Assembly: GCF_022662335.1 (NCBI RefSeq)
Contig: NZ_JAKNQJ010000010.1
Location: 48,191-112,190, forward strand
Length of the DNA stretch: 64,000 bases
Direction of reading: 5' to 3'
Origin: Sphingomonas sp. CROZ-RG-20F-R02-07
GTDB lineage: Bacteria > Pseudomonadota > Alphaproteobacteria > Sphingomonadales > Sphingomonadaceae
Shown here piece by piece: positions 1 to 9,990 of this stretch (its first letter is position 1; each line of letters starts with the position of its first letter). A model generated the notes under the pieces. The model worked only from the letters and a program-made list of their open reading frames with translations. It was not told the DNA's origin and ran no database searches. Position numbers and translations under genes: made by a program.

Positions 1-372
1 GGCAAAGACCAATGCAACCGCAGGATCGGCCGTGACGGCCGCCATCGCCCGCGACAGGAAGCTCCGGTCGACGAAGTAATCGTCGGCATCGAGGTTCACC
101 GCCCAGTCGCCGGTGGCGTTGTAAAATAGATTTTGGTGGTAGTTGCGCAGAATGCCCAGATTGGGATCGTTGCGATGATACGAAACCCGCGTCTCGCCGG
201 ACGTGGCGATGAAATCGCGCACCACCTGGCCTGTCGCATCGGATGATCCATCGTCCGACACCACGACTTCGACGTTGGGATAATCCTGATCCAGCGCGCT
301 GCGGATCGAACGGAGGATGAACCCGGCCTGGTTGTAGGTCGGTATCGTCACGGATACCTTGGGCGTGTTCAC
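1..372 (-). CDS. GT2 family glycosyltransferase, N-terminal part (runs off the window)
   Basis: The reverse strand encodes 124 codons of a family 2 (GT-A fold) glycosyltransferase that continues past base 1. I place the start at a GTG (372-370), preceded by GGGAG about seven bases upstream. Visible motifs are TIPTYNQAGF near the N-terminus, SDDGSSDAT for nucleotide binding, and LDADDY, the DxD metal/sugar-nucleotide site. It would transfer a sugar from a nucleotide donor on the cytoplasmic side during O-antigen or EPS assembly; donor and acceptor cannot be told. It is divergent from the GT2 gene that starts at 589. The family is secure; the C-terminal half is not in view. Confidence 0.85.
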   Translation of the reverse strand, partial: MNTPKVSVTIPTYNQAGFILRSIRSALDQDYPNVEVVVSDDGSSDATGQVVRDFIATSGETRVSYHRNDPNLGILRNYHQNLFYNATGDWAVNLDADDYFVDRSFLSRAMAAVTADPAVALVFA

Positions 373-588
373 TGTCTTCTCCCGTTGCCGTCGCGGATGA
401 GCGAGCCCGCCTGCGTCCGGTTCGCACCAGCAAGTGGCGAGCGGATCGACGGCACGGCGCGTACGCGAGGGCAGTTCCTTGACACGCCAGCATCCGTCCG
501 ATCAAGGTGTGGAAGGCGCGAAGCCATCGTGAAACACGGCGCGCGCACGACCAGCGGCCTGTCAGCTTTTCAAGAGAACCGCATCCCT

Positions 589-1608
589 ATGACGGACAGT
601 AGAGACGATGTGGCGTCGATCTCCATCGTCATCCCCTGCTACAATCGCGCCGGGTTGGTCGGTCAGGCGATCGAAAGCGCGCTTGCGTATGGCGAGGGTG
701 CTGAGGTCATCGTGGTGGACGACGGGTCCACCGACGCGTCTTGGGAAGTGATATCGTCTTTCGACGACCGCGTGCGTCGCTTCCGCATTCCCAATGGCGG
801 GGTGTCGGCCGCGCGCAACTTCGGCGTGGCGCAGGCGACAAGCGCCTTTATCCGGTTCCTCGATTCCGACGACCGCATGGCGCCGCAGGGGGTCTCGGCA
901 CTGGTCGCCGCGCAGAAGACAGCTCCCTCAAATGCGATCGTGTTTGGAGATGCGAGCGCGATCGGTCCGGACGGCAAGGCGCTCTCCCAATGCGGCTACG
1001 GCTATGCCGCGGTCGCTCGCCCAGGCCTGATCTCGCGCGCGACGCTGCTGTCGCGGATCATGTCGCCCCTGCTTCCGCTCTATCCGAGAGATGCGTTGCA
1101 GCGGCTGGGCGGTTTCGACCCCGCGTTCACGCTCGGTGAGGATCAGGAACTCGCCGTGCGTTTGGTAGCGGCGGGTTACGAGTTCCACCGCGTTCCGGTC
1201 ATCGTAGCGGAGGTGCGCGAGCATGGCGGCGCGCGGCTGTCGCGGACGATTACCGCGGTATGGTACGACCGGCAGGTCGACGTGTTCTCCGCCATTGTGC
1301 GGCACATGGAGACGGCGACACCGCCGATTACGCCTCACGAGGCCTCCGCACTGGCGACGATGCTGTGGGTCGTCGCACGCGATGCCGCCCGCGCCCGCTA
1401 CCGGCCCCAAGCGGAGTGCTTGTTCGCCTTTGCCACGAAGCTGGTCGGATTAGCCGCCGCACCCCCAAGGCTGCGTCCGCTGTACCGGTGGGTTGGCCTC
1501 TACCGTACCGAACGAATAATAGAGGTGGGAAAGCGCGTCCTGCGCGGCGTACGGCGGCCGGCGGCCGGCGAAGAATTAGGGACGATCGACAGCGATCTAG
1601 CTGCGTAA
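589..1608 (+). CDS. GT2 family glycosyltransferase
   Basis: A 339-residue GT-A glycosyltransferase. The frame stays open upstream to 385, but the GT2 domain begins right after the ATG at 589, so I use that start. Motifs are IVIPCYNRAG, VVDDGSTDAS, FLDSDDR (DxD) and, about 115 residues later, GEDQELAVRL, whose ED is the usual catalytic-base region. No membrane segment is obvious. The last codons overlap the remnant of an IS5-type transposase on the other strand, so the natural C-terminus may have been changed by that insertion. Likely role: addition of one sugar to the lipid-linked repeat unit. Substrate unknown. Confidence 0.82.
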   Translation: MTDSRDDVASISIVIPCYNRAGLVGQAIESALAYGEGAEVIVVDDGSTDASWEVISSFDDRVRRFRIPNGGVSAARNFGVAQATSAFIRFLDSDDRMAPQGVSALVAAQKTAPSNAIVFGDASAIGPDGKALSQCGYGYAAVARPGLISRATLLSRIMSPLLPLYPRDALQRLGGFDPAFTLGEDQELAVRLVAAGYEFHRVPVIVAEVREHGGARLSRTITAVWYDRQVDVFSAIVRHMETATPPITPHEASALATMLWVVARDAARARYRPQAECLFAFATKLVGLAAAPPRLRPLYRWVGLYRTERIIEVGKRVLRGVRRPAAGEELGTIDSDLAA

Positions 1609-1755
1609 GTCATTGCCATCATAGGCTTTGTCGGCGAGCACCGCTCCGCCGCGCTGGCCTTCGAGCAGGCCGGATGCCGAGGCGACTCGCTGGCTTGCCC
1701 GGGCGTGATGCGGAACCGCGAGGGCCGGCCGAGCGTGTCCGCGAGCATGTGGACC
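1597..1755 (-). pseudogene. IS5-family transposase, C-terminal fragment
   Basis: The reverse strand reads HMLADTLGRPSRFRITPGQ. After a one-base shift near 1680 it continues with LLEGQRGGAVLADKAYD. This is the central to C-terminal DDE region of an IS5/IS427-type transposase, including the second catalytic Asp in ADKAYD. It stops at a TAG right after, so the downstream Glu motif is missing. The other half of the same transposase lies at 2939-3210; the two are separated by an IS110-like insertion. Non-functional. Confidence 0.7.
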
Positions 1756-1786
1756 CCTTCGACAAGCTCAGCAACCGTATTGCAGG

Positions 1787-2763
<977 letters not shown>

Positions 2764-2849
2764 TCAACCGTTCGAGACGATCATGAGGGGAGCAGGCAAC
2801 CGAGCTGAGTTGCGATCTCGGCGACCAGGGACAGGCACGATCCACCCGC

Positions 2850-2889
2850 TCCCGTGATGGGCCGGGTCATGACCCGGCCCATCACGGGA
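2850..2889. repeat. 40-bp perfect palindrome
   Basis: The half-site CCCGTGATGGGCCGGGTC (2851-2868) is followed by AT and then its exact reverse complement (2871-2888). The flanking T/A at 2850 and 2889 also pairs, giving 40 bp without mismatch. It lies in the non-coding leader of the IS110-like element, 123 bp upstream of its transposase start. It could fold as a very stable hairpin, be part of an element-encoded RNA, or be a recombinase recognition site. It has no U-tract, so a simple terminator is unlikely. Confidence 0.9.
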
Positions 2890-2938
2890 TCAACGCATCA
2901 CATCCGCGCTAATCCTGCCAGCAATATACGAGGACAGG

Positions 2939-3210
2939 CTTGGTCGTCAGTCCGCCTCGGGAACGCCCCAGCGCCTGATCCTTAGCTCCCTTTTCCGGTC
3001 GCCGCCTGCTGGTGGACGCGAACGATGGTGCTGTCGATCATCAGATACCGGTTGTCCCGGACGGCCGTCAGCGCCTCGAACACCCGCTCCCAGAGCCCGG
3101 CGTGACACCAGCGGCTGAAACCCCGGTGCACCGTTGCGTGGTCGTGGCGCTCCCGTGACGTACCTGTCCCATATGGCTTCCTTCCATTCCAACGAAAGGA
3201 TCGCACCATC
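2939..3210 (-). pseudogene. IS5-family transposase, N-terminal/central fragment
   Basis: The reverse strand reads RGFSRWCHAGLWERVFEAL, then MIDSTIVRVHQQAATGKG with the first catalytic Asp. After one missing A in an A-run near 2985 it continues AKDQALGRSRGGLTTK. This matches the first part of the DDE domain of IS427-type IS5 transposases. The extreme N-terminus is missing or unrecognisable next to the GT2 gene ending at 3230. The sequence ends at the IS110-like insertion. Non-functional. Confidence 0.75.
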
Positions 3211-3229
3211 AAACCGTGGGATAAAATAC

Positions 3230-4225
3230 CTAGCCAACCTTGCCGCCGTTCTGCCGAAAACCCCGATTAATGCGGCTCTGGATCAGCCACCGGATACGCG
3301 ATTTCAGATAATGCCTCAGCACGAGGCGCCGGTCGATGTTGCGGGGCAGATGCCGGAGCAGTGCCGCTTCCCGGCCCGCCAGTCTGCTGCCAGACAGCGC
3401 GATCAGCGCCTCGTGCGTGGCGATTGTTCGCTCGCAAATCTTGCGAATATCGGGGTCGATGGAACCGACATGGTCGGCATCGATCAATCGCTGCCTCGCA
3501 TCTTCCAGAAGAACGGTATTCTTCTTTACCGACCAGTTGCCTAAATAGTCCTTAAGGTTTTGGGCGTGCGTACGGGAGACTCCGCCCTCTACCCGATACC
3601 GGATCGTCTTATCGTTTATAAACTGGATTTGACCGCCAAGCAGGAGCGCTCGCCAGCCGAGAACCCTATCTTCATAGATGAGCTTGGGACCAAAACCGGG
3701 GAAACTCTCGATCAGATCGCGCGTGAACGCGCAGCTGGCACCGATTGCCTCGCTGAAACCGCCGGCGATGCCGGCAAGGTCGTGTTGTCCGGTATAGACC
3801 CAGCTCGGCTGGGCGATGATCCGTCCTTCAAGATCCATCAATTCAATATCGGAATACATCGAGACGGTGCCGCCACCCAAGCTCTGCCAGTGCCTGACCA
3901 TCGACGAGACGCGGTGGGGCAGCGGGATATCGTCTCCGGCGATGCCGACGATCAACGCGCCCCGGCATTCCCGCACCGCTTGGTCGAGATGATATGCGGC
4001 CCCTTTGTTCACCGGTGTGCGGCGGACGCGCACATGGTGCCGGCCGGTGTAGCCAGCGGCAAGTTCCAGCAACCGCTCATAGCTGCCGTCGGTAGACCCG
4101 TCGTCCGACAGCAGGATTTCCATTTCGCCGTCGTAATCTTGCGCATAGGCCGCGGCGACCACCTCGTCCACGTATCGACATTGGTTATAGACGTAGACGA
4201 TCTGCGACACTTGGAACAAGGTCAT
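3230..4225 (-). CDS. GT2 family glycosyltransferase
   Basis: A 331-residue GT-A glycosyltransferase. Its start ATG overlaps the stop of the flippase gene by four bases (ATGA), so the two are probably translationally coupled. Motifs are VYVYNQCRYVDEVVAAAYAQDY at the N-terminus, LLSDDGSTDGS, GIAGDDIPLPHRV (DD metal-site region) and IYEDRVLGWRALL. The C-terminal third is basic and helical. Likely role: transfer of a sugar to the O-unit moved by the neighbouring Wzx-like protein. Its 3' end abuts IS debris. Sugar specificity unknown. Confidence 0.82.
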   Translation of the reverse strand: MTLFQVSQIVYVYNQCRYVDEVVAAAYAQDYDGEMEILLSDDGSTDGSYERLLELAAGYTGRHHVRVRRTPVNKGAAYHLDQAVRECRGALIVGIAGDDIPLPHRVSSMVRHWQSLGGGTVSMYSDIELMDLEGRIIAQPSWVYTGQHDLAGIAGGFSEAIGASCAFTRDLIESFPGFGPKLIYEDRVLGWRALLLGGQIQFINDKTIRYRVEGGVSRTHAQNLKDYLGNWSVKKNTVLLEDARQRLIDADHVGSIDPDIRKICERTIATHEALIALSGSRLAGREAALLRHLPRNIDRRLVLRHYLKSRIRWLIQSRINRGFRQNGGKVG

Positions 4226-5835
4226 GGACGCCGCTCCTCACCGGCTTTGAGATGGAGGAGCCGACGAAGCTGCCCCGCCATAGAGGATAGGATCGCAAGC
4301 CGGGCAGGCAAGCCGCCAAGCTGATCTAGGCAGAGCAGTGCGAACAGGGCAGCGGCGCCCGCCATCATGATCCCGGCCAGCAGGCCGACCGGAGCCGACC
4401 ACGTGCTAACTGCGGCCACCAGCGCAACGGTGAGGAACGTCGCCGCAGCGTGCAACACAACGCGTCGGGTCCAGGCAAAGCCAGTCATGCGGCGCGCAAG
4501 GAAATAGACCGCCGGAACATAGGCGCCGTACATCAGTAGAAAGCCCATGCCGGTCGCCGGAAGCCCTAGCCGGTCGATCGCCAGCCACACAAAAACGGCA
4601 TAGACGCCCACTCCAAGCGTCTCGGTCAGCACGAAGGCGCGGCCATTGCCCGAGGCGAGGATAACGAAGCCGATCGGCCAGCCGATGATCTTCAGCACGT
4701 CTCCCAGGATCTGCCAGCGCAGCACCTCGGCGGCCGGAGCGAATGCGCCAGAATAGAGCAGGCGGATAGCCCAGGGGGCGGCAGCCTCCATGCCGATCAG
4801 GATCGGCGCGGCCAGTAGCAGTGCGATCTCGGCTTGCTCGTTCACCATGCGGTTGACGAGCGCCGGATCGCGGATCGCAGCCGTGAGACGCGGGTAATAG
4901 TCGGTTCCCATTGCCTGAAGCACGAAGCCGAGATAAGTCATGGAGATCATCCACGCGGCCGAGAAATGGCCTAAGGCGACCGGCCCGAGCCGCTGCGCGA
5001 CGATCGCGCGCACTGCAAGCAGCGCCGTGGTGACCGAAATCCCTCCCAGCATGAAGCTGACGCCGAGCCGCGCCATCGGCCACCACTGCGCCCGCATATC
5101 GACGAGAGACGGGCGGGCGGTGGCGGTGCGGGGCACGCGCCGGACATACCATCCCGTGACCAGCGCTCCCGTCAGTGGCGCGGCGAGGACATAGACGACG
5201 ATGCCGTGCTCCCCCCATAAAGCAAGCGCGGCGATCCCTAATCCCGTTCCCAAGATCGCCCCGCCGACGCTGGCGCGTGCCATGTCGCCGATCCGGCGCA
5301 CGCCATTGAGCAGCGCGATCTGCGCGCCGTTGACCACCGTCAGTCCGACCGCGAGGCCGAGCCAACCGACCGCCGATGCCTGTGCGGGATCGCCCAGCAC
5401 GTGTCGGGCGAGCGGTTCGCGTAGTAGCCAGAAGGCAGCCGTGCCAAACAGCGCCAGCACCGCCGTCCCCCAAAACAGGGCGCCCCGCGTCGCCGTTACC
5501 GCGCGCACGTCGCCGTCGCCTGTCGCTTCGGCCAATTGGCGCACTGCGCTGCTGCCGATTCCTAGTCCCGCCACGGCGCCGCCCGTCGCGAACAGGTTCT
5601 GGAGTAGCCCAATCAGGCCGATCCCCGCCGGACCGAGCAGCAGCGCGGCCACCTTGGTGCGGATCAGTCCAATCGCAATGTTGAGGATCGACGCGCCACC
5701 AATGATCGAGGACGAGCGCAGGATCTGGCGCGCCGAACCGGTTCCGGCTGCGGCAACCGGTATGACTTTGGCTGCGTCCACAGGGTCGGTCCCCGCGGGG
5801 CCAGGCGTGCCCTCCAAAGCGACCATTGTCAGCAT
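4222..5835 (-). CDS. Wzx-type polysaccharide/O-antigen flippase (MOP superfamily)
   Basis: An integral membrane protein of 537 residues with about 12-14 hydrophobic segments. It opens with an Ala/Pro-rich tail and then SSIIGGASILNIAIGLIRTK, VAALLLGPAGIGLIGLLQN and GLGIGSSAVRQLAEA, typical of the PST/Wzx subgroup of lipid-linked oligosaccharide flippases. It should flip undecaprenyl-PP-linked repeat units across the inner membrane. An alternative ATG at 5826 is possible; GGGGAT lies just upstream of 5835. It is the first gene of a minus-strand pair with the GT2 gene and is divergent from the aminotransferase gene at 5922. Wzx proteins are poorly conserved, so the linked sugar cannot be read from sequence. 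Confidence 0.85.
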   Translation of the reverse strand: MLTMVALEGTPGPAGTDPVDAAKVIPVAAAGTGSARQILRSSSIIGGASILNIAIGLIRTKVAALLLGPAGIGLIGLLQNLFATGGAVAGLGIGSSAVRQLAEATGDGDVRAVTATRGALFWGTAVLALFGTAAFWLLREPLARHVLGDPAQASAVGWLGLAVGLTVVNGAQIALLNGVRRIGDMARASVGGAILGTGLGIAALALWGEHGIVVYVLAAPLTGALVTGWYVRRVPRTATARPSLVDMRAQWWPMARLGVSFMLGGISVTTALLAVRAIVAQRLGPVALGHFSAAWMISMTYLGFVLQAMGTDYYPRLTAAIRDPALVNRMVNEQAEIALLLAAPILIGMEAAAPWAIRLLYSGAFAPAAEVLRWQILGDVLKIIGWPIGFVILASGNGRAFVLTETLGVGVYAVFVWLAIDRLGLPATGMGFLLMYGAYVPAVYFLARRMTGFAWTRRVVLHAAATFLTVALVAAVSTWSAPVGLLAGIMMAGAAALFALLCLDQLGGLPARLAILSSMAGQLRRLLHLKAGEERRP

Positions 5836-5921
5836 ATCCCCATATTCGTATAGCTTGGTACCAGCAGTTATGCCGCCCGCGCGATGCGCGACCTCTTACC
5901 GAAAGCGTCGGCAGTCAAGCG

Positions 5922-6896
5922 ATGAGGCACGTGAGCACCAATCGAACCGACCTCGCCCATGCCACGCCCGTGGTCGCGCCGCCTAATCCCTCGACCACGG
6001 TAAAGGCGTTCGTGTCAGTCAGCCCCTTCTCCTACGCCGCCCTCGACGAGGACACAGCCGGTCCATCACCGGACGAGACAGAGGCGCTGCTCGCAGCCCA
6101 TCTCGGTCAATCCTTCTCGCTTGCAAACAGCGGCCGGCACGCGCTCGACCTGATTCTCGCTGACCTAGCGCTCGCCCCCGATGACGTCGTCACGATCGTT
6201 ACGACCTCGGGCTCGGATTACGTGTCGAACTGCGTCACCTCGACGATCGAGCGTTACTGCCGCTGGTCGATGCGGCGCGAACCCGGTACCCGGGCAGTGA
6301 TCGCTATCCACGAATGGGGCCGCGCTTGCGAGCGGATTGGCGATTACCTCGGTACCGGTGTCCCCGTCATCGAGGACTGTGCTTACGCCTTCGCGACCCG
6401 GTATGCGGACGGCGAGCAAGTGGGGCGGAGGGGCGACTACGCGCTGTTCAGTCTCACCAAGATGTTCCCCGTCAACTTCGGTGGGGTGGCGATCGCACCA
6501 GCGGGACGACACCTGCCCTTCGCCATGCCGGATGCCGACCGCGCATTCTTGCTGGCCACGATCGGCCCCGAGCTCGCGCGGCTGGACGAGGTGCTGTGCA
6601 AGCGGCGTGTGGTGTGGAACGATCTCGCCGGGCGCTTCGCGGCGCTCGGCGCTCCGGCCTTCTTTGCTCCCGTCGCCGGCGAGCAGCCATCGGTGTTCAT
6701 GTTCGCGCACGACCCCACCAGGGTTCCTCTGCCTGAACTGCGTCGTCGCTTCGACGCGCACGGGATCGAGGCCAGCGTCTTCTACGGCTCCGACGCCTTC
6801 TTCGTGCCAGCGCATCAACGGATCGGGCCACGTACCCGCGCGCTGATGGCGGCGGTCTATGCAAAGTTGCTCGCCGACTACGCGAGGCCGGCGTGA
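5922..6896 (+). CDS. DegT/DnrJ/EryC1-like PLP-dependent aminotransferase
   Basis: About 324 residues from the ATG at 5922; the frame is open from 5826 but that overlaps the divergent flippase gene. Fold-type-I features are [14 protein letters not shown] (phosphate-binding loop region), IEDCAYAFA (Asp for the pyridine nitrogen) and [15 protein letters not shown], where the Lys in SLTK is the expected PLP Schiff-base residue. It is some 40-50 residues shorter than usual and diverged, so it may act on an atypical sugar or be a relative with another role. Its stop overlaps the GTG start of the acyltransferase at 6893, indicating one operon (5922-8355). Confidence 0.75.
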   Translation: MRHVSTNRTDLAHATPVVAPPNPSTTVKAFVSVSPFSYAALDEDTAGPSPDETEALLAAHLGQSFSLANSGRHALDLILADLALAPDDVVTIVTTSGSDYVSNCVTSTIERYCRWSMRREPGTRAVIAIHEWGRACERIGDYLGTGVPVIEDCAYAFATRYADGEQVGRRGDYALFSLTKMFPVNFGGVAIAPAGRHLPFAMPDADRAFLLATIGPELARLDEVLCKRRVVWNDLAGRFAALGAPAFFAPVAGEQPSVFMFAHDPTRVPLPELRRRFDAHGIEASVFYGSDAFFVPAHQRIGPRTRALMAAVYAKLLADYARPA

Positions 6897-7414
6897 TCGC
6901 GGCGCTACTCGATCGGCTCGATCGCGTGGTCTACGATTGGCTTGCCGCGCATCCTGACCAACTGCCCGTCAGGATGCGCAAGCTGGTCGCCTGGCACTAT
7001 CCCGACGCCCGGCTTCGCAAGCTCTATTGGGCTAGCCTCAACGTCACGATGGGCGAGAACACCTTTCCCAATCCCGGACTGCTCGTGGTCAACACCATGG
7101 ATACCGATGCACGGGTGACGATCGGCGCGCGCGTCTCGATCGCACCGGGCGTGATCCTAATAACCGACTCCTCTCCCGGTAACTCGCCGATGCTCATGCG
7201 CCATCCCGAAGTGGCGGCGATGGTGCGTCGGGCGCCGATCACGATTGAGAACGACGCGTGGATTGGCGCGGGCGTAATCGTCCTACCGGGGATCACCATC
7301 GGGGGGGGCGCAATCCTGGGCGCGGGTGCGGTTATCACCCGCGACGTACCGTCCTTTGCGATCGTCACCGGCGTTCCCGGCCGCGTGATCCGCTCGCTTG
7401 CACCTGTGGCCTGA
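6893..7414 (+). CDS. Left-handed beta-helix (hexapeptide repeat) acyltransferase
   Basis: 173 residues, starting at a GTG that overlaps the previous stop. The second half carries hexapeptide repeats such as [16 protein letters not shown] and [38 protein letters not shown], ending in [11 protein letters not shown], the classic finish of WbbJ/CysE-like O- or N-acetyltransferases. With a DegT aminotransferase upstream and an FdtA/FdtB-like pair nearby, it may N-acylate an amino sugar or O-acetylate the polymer. An eight-G run (7301-7308) lies inside the coding sequence. The family is certain; the substrate is not. Confidence 0.85.
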   Translation: MIAALLDRLDRVVYDWLAAHPDQLPVRMRKLVAWHYPDARLRKLYWASLNVTMGENTFPNPGLLVVNTMDTDARVTIGARVSIAPGVILITDSSPGNSPMLMRHPEVAAMVRRAPITIENDAWIGAGVIVLPGITIGGGAILGAGAVITRDVPSFAIVTGVPGRVIRSLAPVA

Positions 7415-7419
7415 GTCTG

Positions 7420-8355
7420 ATGCCCGACTACAACCTTCTCGTCGATGAGTTCGCCGCGTCCGATCTCGGCACGTTGTTTCACCAACCGGCCTTCTTCCGG
7501 CTCCATGCGGGCAACAGCGGCCGCTATTTCCAGTGGACGGACGGCCGGGAAGTCGTGGGCGTTGTCCACTTCACCGAAGTCGAGCCGGGTGTCTGGCGCT
7601 CGCCTGCGCGCGGGACCTTTGCCGGCTATGCCTGGAGCCAGGAACTACCGGTCGAGCAGCTATTCGCCTTTCACGATAGGGTGGAGGCGGAACTCGCCCG
7701 CGCGGGCGCGCGTCGGGTTGAGGTGCTGCCCGCACCGATGGCACACGACCCGGCCGCCTTCTCAAACGCACTTTATCTGCTGCGCGCACGCGGGTTCAAG
7801 ATGGAGACGTGCGACCTCAACCATGCGCTGACGGTGAGCGGGGTGCCGCTTGCCGAGCGGATGACCTACGGGAACCGCAAGCGGCTGCGCAAAGCGGAGC
7901 GCGAAGGCTATTTGGTCGCACGGCTCGGCCTCGAGCGACTGCCAGCGGTATACGACGCTATTGCCGCCAATCGCGCTGGCAAGGGGAACGAGATGTCGAT
8001 GCGGTTAAGCCAGTTGGAGGAGATGGCCGCGCTATTTCCCGACCGGCTGGTGTTGTTCGGAATGGCGGAACCTGGGGCTCAAGACGAACAGTTGGCAGCG
8101 TCGGCAGTGTGCCTGCGGTTGTCGCCGTCGGTGCTTTACGTCTTCTATTGGGGCGACCGGCCGGGCTATGCTGCGCTTAGTCCGGTTGTAGCGCTGGCCG
8201 AAGCAATCTATGGTTACTGTCAAGCCGAGAAGGTAGCGCTGTTCGACGTCGGCACCTCGACAATCGACCACGCTCCCAATCATGGATTGATCGGGTTCAA
8301 ACGGGGTCTCGGCTTTACCGAGACGCTCAAGGTCAGGATGGCGAAGCGGCTCTGA
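7420..8355 (+). CDS. FemAB/GNAT-like acyl- or aminoacyl-transferase
   Basis: 311 residues from the ATG at 7420, five bases after the preceding stop. The frame runs upstream to 7258 but that part overlaps the acyltransferase gene. MTYGNRKRLRKAEREGYLVAR and LYVFYWGDRPGYAALSPVVALAEAIYGYC followed by FDVGTSTIDHAPNHGLIGFKRGLGF are typical of FemAB-like double-GNAT proteins found in polysaccharide clusters. These transfer acyl or aminoacyl groups to amino functions of sugars or peptides. Here it could decorate the amino sugar made by its neighbours. It is convergent with the aminotransferase gene at 8333-9442, with a 23-bp overlap. Precise activity unknown. Confidence 0.7.
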   Translation: MPDYNLLVDEFAASDLGTLFHQPAFFRLHAGNSGRYFQWTDGREVVGVVHFTEVEPGVWRSPARGTFAGYAWSQELPVEQLFAFHDRVEAELARAGARRVEVLPAPMAHDPAAFSNALYLLRARGFKMETCDLNHALTVSGVPLAERMTYGNRKRLRKAEREGYLVARLGLERLPAVYDAIAANRAGKGNEMSMRLSQLEEMAALFPDRLVLFGMAEPGAQDEQLAASAVCLRLSPSVLYVFYWGDRPGYAALSPVVALAEAIYGYCQAEKVALFDVGTSTIDHAPNHGLIGFKRGLGFTETLKVRMAKRL

Positions 8356-9442
8356 CAGCCGCCGCCACGCGCTCTGCCTGTTCCATCGATAAGTGCGGGC
8401 CGATCGGCAGGCTCAGCACGGTGTCAGCGAGCCGCTCGGCGATTGGAAAAGTGCCTTTGCCAAGGCCGAGATCGGCATAGGCCTGCTGCCGGTGTGGCGG
8501 GATCGGATAGTGAACCAACGTCTGGACGCCACGCTCGGCCAGCATCGCCATCATCGCGTTGCGTTCGGGAGTCTGGACGACGAACAGGTGCCAAGCGGGC
8601 TCAGCCCAATTCGGAACATGCGGCAGGACGAGGGCGGTGCCGGCAAGACGATCAAGGTAGAAGGCCGCAATGTGCCGACGATGCGCGGTCCATCGGTCGA
8701 GGTGGCGCAACTTCACCGCCAAAATCGCCGCCTGCAACGGGTCGAGCCGCGAATTCACACCGCGGACCGCGTTGACGTATTTCTGCTGCGATCCGTAATT
8801 GCCCAGCATCCGAACGCGGTCGGCAATCGCGGAATCGTCGGTCGTCACCGCACCGCCATCACCCAGTGCACCCAGGTTTTTGCCGGGATAGAAGCTCCAC
8901 GCCACGGCATGGCCATGCGCGCCGATCGGCCGCCCCTTATAGCGCGCGCCATGGGCCTGCGCCGCATCCTCTAGTACAAGCAATCCGTGAGCGCGGGCGA
9001 TATCTAGGATTGGATCGAGGTCGGCGGGTTGGCCGTACAAATGCGTCGGAAGAATAACCTTGGTTCGCAGTGTGATCGCCGCCTCGACCAGCCGTGGATC
9101 GAGGTTGTGCGTGGCCGGGTCCGGTTCGACCAGCACCGGCGTCGCGCCGACCATGCTGACCGCCAGCAGCGTAGCGATGAAGGTATTGCTGGCTACGATC
9201 ACTTCGTCGCCCGGCCCCACGTCCATCGCTTTCAGCACAAGATGCAGCGCATCGAGGCCGTTACCGACCCCGACGCAATGACGCGCCTCGCAGTAAGCGG
9301 CAAAATCCCGCTCGAAACGTTTAGTTTCAGGACCACCGATATACCAGCCGGATTCCGCAACGCGACGCATCGCATCATCGATTTCGTCGCGTAGTTCGAG
9401 ATAGCCGCTCTTCAGGTCTAGGAACGAAACGTCGTTGCTCAC
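8333..9442 (-). CDS. fdtB: dTDP-3-amino-3,6-dideoxyhexose transaminase (FdtB/QdtB type)
   Basis: 369 residues with complete DegT/AHBA-synthase features: GVGNGLDALHLVLKA, SNTFIATLLAVSMVGATPVLVEPD, HLYGQPADLDPI, LVLEDAAQAHGA (Asp) and SFYPGKNLGALGDGGAV, with the PLP Lys in PGKN. FLDLKSGY at the N-terminus is characteristic of the FdtB/QdtB group, which aminates dTDP-3-keto-6-deoxyhexose at C3. The gene directly upstream encodes the matching 3,4-ketoisomerase and overlaps it by four bases, supporting the role. The dTDP-4-keto-6-deoxyglucose precursor would come from RmlA and RmlB in this window. Fuc3N versus Qui3N cannot be decided by eye. Confidence 0.85.
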   Translation of the reverse strand: MSNDVSFLDLKSGYLELRDEIDDAMRRVAESGWYIGGPETKRFERDFAAYCEARHCVGVGNGLDALHLVLKAMDVGPGDEVIVASNTFIATLLAVSMVGATPVLVEPDPATHNLDPRLVEAAITLRTKVILPTHLYGQPADLDPILDIARAHGLLVLEDAAQAHGARYKGRPIGAHGHAVAWSFYPGKNLGALGDGGAVTTDDSAIADRVRMLGNYGSQQKYVNAVRGVNSRLDPLQAAILAVKLRHLDRWTAHRRHIAAFYLDRLAGTALVLPHVPNWAEPAWHLFVVQTPERNAMMAMLAERGVQTLVHYPIPPHRQQAYADLGLGKGTFPIAERLADTVLSLPIGPHLSMEQAERVAAAVRAASPS

Positions 9443-9885
9443 CCTTGCACCTTTGCCATGAACGTGTCGTAATCGCGAATGTAATCGGTCGGATCATAGG
9501 GTGCGCTCGCCAAGACGAGCAGCACGGCATCGGCCGAGAAATCATGCATCTCGCGCCAGATCAGCGACCCGATTTCGATCGCAAGATCGGGTCGGTCGAG
9601 TGTGACGTCCGTGCTGATCGTGCCGTCGTCAACGCGCATCACGCACGACCCGCTCACGCAGATCGCCCATTGCGTCAGATCTTCATGCGCATGGAAGCCG
9701 CGCTCGACGCCTGGCCGGTTGCCAAAAATATAATAGATGCGCGCCACGTTGAACGAGAGCTCCTTGCCGCTCTCCAAGGCGATCAGGCTACCCCGGGCGT
9801 CGCCGCGCACGGCAAGATCATGGATACGGCAGTTTTTTGGTAGCTGTGGCAACAAAGTACGATCCAGATGATGTGGCGCCGTCAT
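9439..9885 (-). CDS. fdtA: dTDP-4-keto-6-deoxyhexose 3,4-ketoisomerase (FdtA/QdtA, WxcM-like cupin)
   Basis: 148 residues from the ATG at 9885. The domain contains LSFNVARIYYIFGNRPGVE, RGFHAHEDLTQWAICVSGSC and PDLAIEIGSLIWREMHDFS, the cupin core of FdtA/QdtA with its conserved His pair (HAH), followed by YDPTDYIRDYDTF at the C-terminus. It should shift the keto group from C4 to C3 of dTDP-4-keto-6-deoxy-glucose for the FdtB-type aminotransferase that follows with an ATGA overlap. The frame is open further upstream but without family similarity. The stereochemistry at C4 sets Fuc3N or Qui3N and is not readable here. Confidence 0.83.
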   Translation of the reverse strand: MTAPHHLDRTLLPQLPKNCRIHDLAVRGDARGSLIALESGKELSFNVARIYYIFGNRPGVERGFHAHEDLTQWAICVSGSCVMRVDDGTISTDVTLDRPDLAIEIGSLIWREMHDFSADAVLLVLASAPYDPTDYIRDYDTFMAKVQG

Positions 9886-9990
9886 AACGGAGTGTCGCCG
9901 TGCCACAACTGTCAATTCTAGCGCTCGCTGCCGTGACACGCCTCCGGGCTTGTGCGAGAGGGTGGCGATGCGGACGATGGAGTGTACCCA

